A DNA stretch of 64,000 nucleotides. Origin: Diadema setosum (taxonomy: Eukaryota; Echinodermata; Echinoidea; Diadematoida; Diadematidae). The stretch lies in NCBI GenBank assembly GCA_033980235.1, contig CM067069.1, positions 32,475,041 through 32,539,040 on the forward strand, given 5' to 3'. Shown here one piece after another: positions 55,401-64,000 of this stretch. Both the position numbers and the translations under genes were made by a program. The notes below the pieces were generated by a model, which worked only from the letters and a program-made list of their open reading frames with translations, was not told where the DNA came from and made no database searches. Every line of letters starts with the position of its first letter. The stretch's first letter is position 1.

Positions 55401-55700
55401 GCTATTTATATTATCGACACAGATTAACAAATGACGCACTGCCGGATAATCAAATACTGTGTAGCGCTAGTCTGCAGACCTGAGCATAAACATGTTACAG
55501 CCTCATGCATACAGTAACAACTTTCAGTTTGGAGTGCATGATCGATCATCACATAAAAACTCGGACAAACATGGATAAAATGTTAATCACCTAGTAACCT
55601 ACATGTAGAGAGGGTCACTTCAATGCATTACATTTGTTTTGTGTGTGTGTGTTTCTAGACTACAATTTCTGTACAAATCTACAAGAACACACTGATCAAT
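52481..55700. other. Gene-free AT-rich stretch
   Basis: I see no supported exon. A T-rich start at 52,890-52,925 (CAATTCAATAGTTTATTTAT) resembles a minus-strand LINE tail. GTTGCCGTGGTAAC at 54,678-54,691 is an X-box-like palindrome. If the candidate minus exon at 57,273 is real, this may be its intron or 3' region. Confidence 0.4.
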
Positions 55701-57200
55701 CTAAGTTACCTCAGCTCCACTTAGGCCTTCTTGTTAAAAATCTAGAGTGCTATACTTCTGGCTTAGTTAGGTAATTTCCATGAGACTAGACACTAGGCCC
55801 TACGTCTACTCTAAAAAAAAAAAAAAAGTTTTGGAACAGTTTGTTTATTTTTTGTCTAGGATCTGGATTCATACTGCTTGTAAACTATAGCAATGGATCT
55901 CAATTACAGCGTAGGTCTAACTCCAACGGTTAGAGTTCTAATTCCTCTAACGTTTAATACAAAATAGGTCTAAGCCTACGGTTCTAGCGTTAGACCACAG
56001 CCAAGGACAGGAAAGGCTAGCGCAGCTACTGACAATCTAGATCCAGTAGGTGCCTAGGCCTATTAAAAGTAATAATCGACACTGTATTTCTGTAGCCATC
56101 ACTAGCTTAACCAGAGTAGGCCTACCGTATGATTTTGAAATCCACGAGCACATTTTGGCAAAAAAAAAAAAAAATGTAGACCCATCTAACGTTAGTACCC
56201 TTACGTTTAGATCACCGTAAGGGACTAACATTACTATCGTTTAATGTTGTTGAACGGGTCTAAGACTAAGAAGAAGCCTGCTGACTGCGAGTAGTGCTAA
56301 CGTTTTTTTAGTGCATGCTACGACTGCTAGTGCTAGACTAATTAACTGTTAGATCTAGTGCTTAGGGTCTAGACAGACTAGTTTAGTTAATCTATATAAG
56401 ACTTTAATAAACGTTAAGATCTTAGCACTAATAATATCAGTTAGGCCTACATCTTGATGGACTAGACTTTCAATTATCAATATCCTTTCCTATCAACGTG
56501 TAAAAAATATCTGGATCTGTTTCTGTTCCGGTTCCGTCGGTATAGAGGTCTACCGGTACTCAGAATTAACTGTACTCCACCAACGTTTTGTAACTGTGTG
56601 TTAGTATGGTCGTGTGTGCAGGGCAGGAAGAATGTTTCACATTTGAAGCCTCTAGACTAGACTAGATCTCTAAGTTGTTGGTTACTCTTTTTCAACGTTA
56701 TGTCGTTAGACAGAAACCATGTCTAACGTCATAGGCTCTAACGTTATGTGTTCACTGTTACTGTTAGTGTTCACGTCCACGTCAGTCGATCCAGTAGTGC
56801 AATACTAGGCCATTATGGTCTACACTTACATCTAGGGCCTGTCCAGACCAGGGGCCTAGCCCTAGTGTAGTAGTTTATACAACGTGTAGGTCTAGGCCTA
56901 TGTCGATTTAATTTATAAAATTCGACTGGAACACGTATAACGTTATGTAATTTACATAGATCTAGGGCAGACTAGGCCTAGAACCACTTCTAGGCCCACA
57001 CACGTATTTAGGCCTAGCTAGATATTGGTCTACTTTATAGCATACTCAGTAGGGCCTAGGCTTAACCGCTTAGTATAATTTAAACATTAGATCTAACAAG
57101 TTAATAGTCCAAGGCTATGCATACAGTACCAGTCCGGCGGTACGCAAACAAAATTTTAACCAACCCACAGACTGTTTAATCTGCCCTCGTTCAAACTGTA
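55700..57200. repeat. CTAG/GGCCTA/AACGTTA-rich zone 2
   Basis: Repeated TAGGCCTA, GTCTAGAC, TCTAACGTTAG and AGATCTA words, the same texture as 29,640-30,690. It also lies downstream of a minus-strand exon candidate with a gtgagt donor. No fixed repeat period. Confidence 0.5.
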
Positions 57201-57272
57201 TACATGGGACTACGTATGGACAAAACGGCTGCAATGGACGCGAGAACCCATATTCATGGTAGAATTACTCAC

Positions 57273-57495
57273 GATTGCACTCTAAGTCGTTGTAAAACTC
57301 CCTCCCCATCTCATCTTCGTCATCATGTTGAGATAGATCAGTAAGCAATTGTGGAATAAAGGAAGCATATCCAGCCAAATCTTGATTGTAATTAAGTCGG
57401 GCAAGCGAAATAAGCGCCACACTGTTTTTGCTTTCACGCGTGTATAGATTGTCTACGATCGTTACTCGCTGCGGATAATCGACAACTTTTGTTTG
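57273..57495 (-). CDS. Candidate exon of an unknown minus-strand gene
   Basis: The minus-strand frame is open for 74 codons between an in-frame TAG (57,498-57,496) and a gtgagt donor (57,272-57,267). It includes VVDYPQRVTIVDNLYTRES, LISLARLNYNQDLAGYASF, IPQLLTDLSQHDDEDEM and GREFYNDLECN. The acidic, low-bias composition looks protein-like, but no family is recognised. The only in-frame ATG is near the end (MGREFYND), so either the exon is internal with a weak upstream acceptor or most of it is untranslated. It is head-to-head with the SAP-like pseudogene, 18 bp apart. Confidence 0.3.
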
Positions 57496-57513
57496 CTATA
57501 ATCTTGCTTTGAG

Positions 57514-58092
57514 ATGGCGTCAGCTTCAAGTTCTAACCAAAGTTCGAGCAAGCCATGGAAGAATTGGACAGTTAAGGAATTAACTGAGTATTTTAGGGAT
57601 ACAGGTGTGAGCACAAGCGGCTATACAACAAGGAGAAACTCATCAAACTAGTGCAACTGCCGTAGCCGATGTGGATTTGCCCATCGATCCCGACCTCTTC
57701 CGAGCGGACACCGGCCGGTCACTGCAGGAGAAGCTCGCTCTGGTAGGCTGCTCGTTCTCCGATCCTAACAAGCTCGCTGGGCTTACATCCAACTTCGAGA
57801 GTATTCCAGATTTTGGACTCTTTGACGTGTTCAACAACCTGATCATCAATCGGACTGACTATGACTGGAAAAGTTAAAGGGATACAAGTCATTTGAGGAC
57901 TACCGTCTTTTCGCGGATGGGAGTGTTTCAAGCCTGAAGTTCACGAGGTTTCGGACACGAGCCCTTTTCGTGTTTTCCTTATCAGGTTAGGCCGACCTGA
58001 CATACCTCAACAAACCAACGTACCAGACCTGGGTCGTGATGAATAAGTCAACGGGGAAATAAATGTTGCCTACTGCGAATGTCAGGGAGGTT
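57514..58092 (+). pseudogene. Decayed SAP-domain / SWIM-type zinc-binding protein gene
   Basis: The ATG at 57,514 opens MASASSSNQSSSKPWKNWTV, then KELTEYFRDTGVS and, after a 1-nt shift, KEKLIKLVQL. This is a SAP-like DNA-binding helix-extended-loop-helix. Further frames give ADVDLPIDPDLFRADTGRSL, QEKLALVGCSFSDPNKL, LKGYKSFEDYRLFADG, YLNKPTYQTWVVMNKSTGE and NVAYCECQG. The last resembles the first CxC of a SWIM-type zinc finger and ends at a possible GTTAGG donor. At least four frame changes show decay. Related multi-copy SAP-plus-SWIM proteins exist in invertebrates; that link is from memory. Confidence 0.55.
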
Positions 58093-58577
58093 AGGTCTAT
58101 CATTGTTTTTGTTTTTAATTTTAGGTCTACGTCTAGATCTACTCTAGATCTAGGTCTAGTCTATATAGGGCTAGGCCACCTAACTGTTATTGTTAATAGA
58201 AAAATACGTCAAAATCGTCATTCTATTTCATGAAGTCTAATCAGTCTGAGTCTAACTTTTAAAAAAAATCCTTGGAAACATATCGATTATGAGAGATTCG
58301 TTGTCTAGTTTAGATGTCACAATCAATCATAATGCTTAAAATCATTGAAGTTTGAAGTGATGCGGTCATACTGTTGTATGTTCCGTAGCAGCAGTGTTTT
58401 CCACCCATTTTCAGAACTACTGAAGACAAAATCGAAGCCAAAATTTAAGAAAATCGAAACTATAGTCCAAATTGCGTTTGATCACAGCAGAATTTTCCCT
58501 CATCTAAGGTTGGGAATTGATTTAGAGCCGCACGAAATGCCAGGAGGTAAAGTCGAAGTTGATGCATAGCACACATT

Positions 58578-60999
58578 AGACAGAAAGATCCGTCTGTCCG
58601 GAGGACTCTTTTTATATTTTGCCATTAACGCTGTCCTCCGTAGACAGACGGAAGATTGCAGTACCCATTGCTGTGTGGATGTTCTTAACCACTGTCTCTA
58701 CGGAAAATTGGGTGAGGTACCTTCTCGATTGCGTCTAATTCACGACCCTAGGTCGGCAAATTTAAGCTTGCATAGTGAAATTAGCTTTTTAAGAATACAT
58801 TACACTCACCAGATTAATGAATAATCCAACATTTTAGTAGAATTTTCAACGTAAAACACAGCCTGTCGCGTCGTCACGTTCAAACTGCAGAAACATACAC
58901 TATGAATCTATTAGCCAATCACATGCGAGATAGTTTCTACGTGTTTGTTTTACTAAAACACGTACCTCGCATGTGATGGGCTTACAGATTCAAAATGGCG
59001 ACTTACAGCTTGCGAACGGCGATGTTGCGATATCGATAAAATTTCTGCGTTATAACCGAGTTTATGTAAGTATTTCGATTGCACAATTGAAAAATTTATC
59101 CCAAACATTGCTGCATAATGTGTCATGTCATGTCAAACTTGTTTGAATGTATAAAAAAAGCTGTCTGAAATTTGGTTTATCGTAACGTTTGATCTGTGCG
59201 CGACTGCTCCACACAGGAGCCGCAATCATTGACTTCGGTCTGTATACGGAGGGGATCCGTGAAGCCAGACGCAGTCTCCGCGGAACATTCCCCGACGGAC
59301 AGATACAGACCGATCTTTCGGTCAAAGCACACATGTAAACAACATACACGTAAGTCTACATGTGGGGACGTGTCGGGGACGGCTGCAGCAGCCGACGTTG
59401 CAGGCTCGCATCCTTTGTTTGCCCGAGGTTGCGGCCGTGTGCAAAATTAAAGATCTGTGCATACATTACTAAACCGGCCTATTGGGGTAGGCGTGTCCGC
59501 CGGCGTACCCGTATCGGGCTTGTGAGCAAGTAAGTTCGTCTGGGGGTACTCGTCGGTACGGGAACGGGTAGGCATCCATGAGGGTAGGTGTTCCTACTTG
59601 TCGGTACCGTGAATAGTCTTGACACAAAGACCAATTATGCATGCACATGTTACATTACATCTTGGTAGTGGATACAACGGTTATGTCAAAGTACACATTT
59701 TGCACATTTCGGTATACTAGTACCTAAAACTTGCAAGTACCGTGTTTTAAGACAAAGTGTCAATACACCTGCAATCTTGGAAATGTTTTTCGGGGGCTTT
59801 ACGGTTGTTAAAATCACGTTCTGATAACGAGAATACCTACCGCCAAACTAGTTGACCAATAAAGCGAAAAGAAGGAAATCAATTCCTGCGATTATCAAAA
59901 ACCAGCGTTATTTTCTGAATGATATACTCAATTAATTAATTTAATTACATAAAAAATTGCTAAAAATGTTTACAAAATAATCGTTCATAATCTATTTACT
60001 TAAAAATTTACGTATGGTTATTTTAGTTATTCTTTTTTTTTCTCATCTGTACAATTCGCCAAGTTGGCCACTCATTCAAATATCTGGAGCGGCGATGACG
60101 TGTCGCCGAGCGGTAGGTTTTCACGCAGGATGATCGTGTTGCATACAGCTTGTAAACACGTAACCGAATGTAACCGAACAACAAAATCTGTCGATCATCA
60201 GGCTAACTAGCGAGATTAAACATTTATTATCGCGCTTCAGCTGGTAAAAAACGTGCAACTGCAAGGATCTTCAATTCAAGCACGCAGTCGACAGAAGGCC
60301 ATTAAACTGATGCATGCACAACTTCGACACTAGACCAGACGTGTTGACCACTTCTCGTAATGTCACGGTGAGTGAGTGCATGATCATGACGGATCACAAC
60401 GGACTTACAAAGAGTCTGTCTGAGGATCTAAAGACATTGTTAGCTAGAATGTTCTTTGTATATATAGTGTCTAGACCACTAACAGTTCCAAGGCCTGTTT
60501 GTCGAAATGTTGTCTACAGTCCCAACAATAACATTACAGCCAAACTATACAGTACAGTGGTGCAGTGTTACTGTTAACTTAACTGCGACCAGCTGCCCCA
60601 TACGCATAGCGTACACACTGCACTGTACTGAATAGTACTGCTAACTTTGACCGAAAGATCGGTCTGTATCTGTCCGTCGGGGAATGTTCCGCGGAGACTG
60701 CGTCTGGCTTCACGGATCCCCTCCGTATGCAGACCGAAGTCAATGATTGCGGCTCCTGTGTGGAGCAGTCGCGCACAGATCAAACGTTACGATAAACCAA
60801 ATTTCAGACAGCTTTTTTACATTCAAACAAGTTTGACATGACATGACACATTATGCAGCAATATTTGGGATAAATTTCTCAATTGTGCAATCGAAATACT
60901 TACATAAACTCGGTTATAACGCAGACATTTTATCTACGGAGGACAGCGTCAATGGCAAAATATAAAAGAGTCCTCCGGACAGACGGATCTTTCTGTCTA
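58578..60999. mobile_element. 2.4-kb foldback element with about 370-bp arms
   Basis: The outer arm parts 58,578-58,645 and 60,930-60,999 are inverted copies (AGACAGAAAGATCCGTCTGT, then CCGGAGGACTCTTT). The inner arm parts 59,033-59,327 and 60,645-60,928 are also inverted copies, including GTTATAACCGAGTTTATGTA, CAGTCTCCGCGGAACATTCC and ACAGACCGATCTTTCGGTCA. The left arm is split by about 385 bp (58,646-59,032) that the right arm lacks. The ends may read TA-GACAG...CTGTC-TA, but the target duplication is unclear. The interior (59,330-60,640) has no recognised protein. Confidence 0.7.
58915..58982. repeat. Hairpin inside the split left arm
   Basis: CACATGCGAG..TTCTACGTGTTT and AAACACGTACCTCGCATGTG pair around a short loop. 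It lies in the 385-bp insertion and may be a small MITE-like end. Confidence 0.6.
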
Positions 61000-62159
61000 C
61001 TCTGCGACCAGCCCCAACGCGAGAATAGATGTGTACAAGGAGCGCCCAGGGGTTAGGTTGTGCAGTGGCAGTAGAGCTCTAGTCTATGTCACTGTATGTG
61101 ATGGTGCGCAAGTTATACCAAGCGACATATACGATAAAACATGGGCACCAAAACATATGTTCCATGTGCGAGTCAAAAAATACTCATGAATTGCAGCATC
61201 CTGTCTCCCAACAGGAGGCTTTTTAAAATTTATTCTTCTAATCGCTGGTTTGAGTGGAAGGGGAGCATCTTGAAAGGCAGCAATGGTTTGTGCTGTTGCT
61301 GGGTTGCTTTAGATGGTAAGGTTAGACAGTTGCATCCCTCTACGGAAAGAGTTCCTTGTAACCGTCATAAAATTGCGTTTCGATAGCCCAGTGTGTGACA
61401 TCCAACATAGACCACAGACTACAGGATACCTTTGGTTTACGCGTCATACACATACAACGCGTGGTCGTTTGAATTTAATTTACCATTGAAAGGGCGGATC
61501 CAGAGGGGGTGCACCGGGCGCCTGCCCCTCTTTATTAGATTGAACCAAAACAAAGAAATAATAAGTTAAATCTGGGGGGGGGGGTGGGGGGAACCTGCAT
61601 CTCCCATTTGATTTTGTAAAGACCCCTCCCCTTTACAGAATTATTGTACCCACCCCTGATTTAATCAAGTGAACCACACTGAATCAAGTGAATTGCACTG
61701 TCTTAACAAGTTAGTCTATCACCTTATCTCATCATTTTCCCATGGCCGATTGAGTTCAAACTTTTATAATAGGGTCTATAGATTCTATTGTAATCGGAAT
61801 TAATAAGCCGGATGGACACAAGGCAGACCAAGACTAAGTGATGTCTAGTCAACTACATAGACTTGGTAGATCTCTAATACAATGTATTAATAGTCTAACT
61901 TCTAAGATATACAGAGTCTGATGGCTGGATGGAATTTGTAATTGAAATATAAATCCAAATGCTGGCTGTGCCAAGAGTGTAAAGATCTTCCATTGAATGA
62001 AATTTCAATCTTCGTATGCATTGATAGGCCTTCATTCCCGTGGATACAGTCAACACAATTGTAACATTGCCTGTAAAAGGGAATATAAGTTCATTGACTT
62101 AAAAGCTGATACTGTCCTAAAAATCATAGAGTGTACTCATAATAGTCCGGGAGCCAGCG
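61000..62159. other. Unassigned sequence with a GGGGGTGCACCGGGCGCCTG repeat edge
   Basis: GGCGGATCCAGAGGGGGTGC followed by ACCGGGCGCCTGCCCC at 61,493-61,530 looks like a repeat terminus. A G-run is at 61,574-61,591. No supported gene. Confidence 0.4.
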
Positions 62160-63145
62160 GGGGTCAGCCTAGCTGAAAAGGTTACCAATTTTTATGTATA
62201 TAGCAATTTAGTACATATGCCCCTGAGTATGGAAATGCACGTCTGGCTGGTCATCGGTGGTGGGTGTGGCCAGGAGAGCCACAAAAAGGATCCCCCAAAA
62301 TTAGGCTAGCCTAGCTGGAAAAGTAACCCCATGAAAACAACTGGAACTTGTTCGTTACACTTACAGGATAAATGAATGACCATTGCCAGACGTTTTAAGT
62401 GGTGGGGGGTAGCCGCCAGACGCTCTTAAAGACCCAACTCCAGCTAGGCTAGCCTAGCTGAAAAAGTAACCTCATGAAAACCACTTTAACTTGTTCGTTA
62501 CACTTACAGGATAAATGAATGACCATTGCCAGACGTTTTAAGTGGTGGGGGGTAGCCGCCAGACGCCCTTAAAGACCCCAATTTTTCCAGCTAGGCTAGC
62601 CTCGCTGAAAAAGTAACCTAATGTAACCCACTGGAACTTGTTCGTTACACTTACAGGATAAATGAATGACCATTGCCAGACGTTTTAAGTGGTTGGGGGT
62701 AGCCGCCAGACGCCCTTAAAGACCCAAATTTTTCCAGCTAGGCTAGCCTAGCTGAAAAAGTAACCTAATGTAACCCACTGGAACTTGTTCGTTACACTTA
62801 CAGGATAAATGAATGACCATTGCCAGACGTTTTAAGTGGTGGGGGGTAGCCGCCAGACGCCCTCAAAAACCCAATTTTACCAGCTAGACTAGCCTATGTA
62901 TAGCTGGAAAAATAACCTCCTGAAACCCACTGACACTTGTTCTTGTGATACACTCTAAGGATAATTGTTGCCAGACAAAAGCCGCCAGACGCCCCAAAGA
63001 CCAAACTCTTACCAGCTAGGCTAGCCTAGCTGAAAATTAGGAAAGTAACCCCATTGAAACCCACTGGAACTTGTTCTTACACTTACAGAATAAATGCATG
63101 ACCGTTGCCAGACGCTCTCAAAGACCCAATTTTACCAGCTAAGGT
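62160..63145 (+). repeat. Satellite of 123-148-bp units with an 18-bp palindrome
   Basis: About seven units. Starts of the AGCTAGGCTAGCCTAGCT palindrome or its variants fall at 62,165 (partial), 62,302 (partial), 62,442, 62,590, 62,737, 62,881 and 63,017, with a remnant at 63,138. Each unit continues GAAAAAGTAACC, CCCACTGGAACTTGTTCGTT, ACACTTACAGGATAAATGAA, TGACCATTGCCAGACGTTTT, a GGTGGGGGGTAGCCGCCAGA block and CGCCCTTAAAGACCC. The central three units are nearly identical; the outer ones are diverged and shortened. Confidence 0.88.
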
Positions 63146-64000
63146 TCACATATTTCAGAAATGATAGCAGTGTAATTCCATAACAATACCGCTTGCTTGC
63201 GAGTTCACCTGTCTATAATGTATGCATGCCTTATTCTTTTGTTCTGCTTCCTTGAGCCCCAACTCATGCATTCTTATGGTGACTCTCCCATGTCATCATC
63301 CTTGTTCATTGCAATTTGTTCTATTTTTTGAAAATATTCTTATTCTTCATCCCAATTATCACAAATTCTGAAACTCTGTCCTCAGTATAACTAATTCATA
63401 GTTGTACAAATGTAAAAATCTGAGAATCACCCGGAGGTCTCCTTTAATGGGGGAGTTTCTTGAGCGCACAGGGAAACATGCTTTGAAATATCAATAGGGC
63501 AAGTGTTGAGACCAAATACTGTAGAAATATGAGAATATACAGTGCTGTGGTTTGCTGTGTATTTGTCCTCAGTGATAACCAAAAAACTTATTTGGAAAGA
63601 ATAATAGACATCAAAAAAGAATTGCCCAATCAAACATGTCGGGATTTTTCTCAAACATCAATGTTCTCATTTTCTTTGCAGTGTAAAACAAAAATAAAAC
63701 ACACACACACAAAAAAAAAAAAACAGGGCCGGGTACAGTATCCGGATGGAAATTGGTGGGATGGGCGTAAACCCGCGGGTACTATAACATACTGACGTGA
63801 AAAAAAAAAAAAAAACAAGACCAAAAACTACTTTCTTTCTGTGCCCTGGGGAGAAATATTCATCAATTGCATTTTGGAAATGTTGAAAATCACAACTTTT
63901 GATGAAATTGTGTCCTACAGTATCTCTTCTTATATGAAGGTTTTTTTTTATAATTAAGTTTCTTTCCTCTATGACCATGATAAAACAAACCCCTGATGAT
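63146..64000. other. Unassigned right end of the window
   Basis: AT-rich sequence with A-runs at 63,710-63,723 and 63,799-63,815 that bracket a GC-richer 75-bp piece (GGGCCGGGTACAGTATCCGG onward). No supported gene. Confidence 0.4.

Noticed and set aside
60314..60577. 87-codon frame in the interior of the 2.4-kb foldback
   Set aside because: No recognisable domain and no conservation evidence; could be chance in a GC-balanced stretch.

Overview
The window is eukaryotic, AT-rich and dense in transposable elements. I read it as part of a marine invertebrate deuterostome genome, most likely an echinoderm such as a sea urchin. The grounds are spliced genes with GT-AG introns, many degenerate CR1/L2-type LINEs (one with a GDVHPNPGP 2A-like motif), long foldback elements with short tandem subrepeats in their arms, MITEs, and numerous poly-G/poly-C runs. 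Species identity is inference; amphioxus or hemichordate cannot be excluded. There is no prokaryotic or organellar gene organisation.

Region 1 (1-14.8 kb) is the 3' end of one real gene on the + strand: a type I membrane protein with a MAM domain, two LDL-receptor class A modules, a 12-nt microexon, a transmembrane helix, and a short tail with an NPGY (NPxY) motif. Eight exons fit together with consistent phases. The last intron is 7 kb long and packed with MITEs, a 3.8-kb repeat bounded by short inverted ends, and a 540-bp near-perfect palindrome built from two head-to-head tRNA-like SINE copies with a 12-bp target duplication.

Region 2 (16-32.5 kb) is a LINE graveyard: a 3' LINE tail (-), a truncated reverse transcriptase with YADN in place of YADD, a roughly 200-bp satellite, and a CR1/L2-type LINE (2A-like motif, AP endonuclease, reverse transcriptase). 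This LINE is cut in two by an 8.56-kb DNA transposon (23,122-31,679) with long terminal inverted repeats and an apparent ATTAT target duplication. The inserted element carries no transposase I can recognise, but it has a good candidate first exon on the minus strand just inside its right terminus.

Region 3 (32.5-48.5 kb) holds a decayed Tc1/mariner-like transposase, an 8-kb block bounded by about 600-bp inverted repeats, a Harbinger-like MITE (TTA duplication) placed at the centre of a palindrome, nested LINEs (an L1/Tx1-like fragment inside a CR1/Jockey-like one), and a 5.3-kb foldback transposon. That foldback has arms of tandem CCGGGAAATGTGCAAACG-type repeats, and its interior carries poly-C/poly-G hairpin satellites, a second small foldback and an array of nuclear-receptor DR1-like motifs.

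Region 4 (48.5-64 kb) has a duplicated 350-bp module with Oct-, YY1- and RFX-like motifs, a second copy of the region 2 satellite in the opposite orientation, and a long stretch without genes that ends in a CTAG/GTTAG-rich zone. A decayed SAP/SWIM-type gene lies head-to-head with a candidate minus-strand exon, followed by a 2.4-kb foldback with about 370-bp arms and a 123-148-bp satellite built around an 18-bp palindrome.

Only the MAM/LDLa gene looks like a clearly functional host gene. The rest is layered mobile DNA in which insertion order can often be read.
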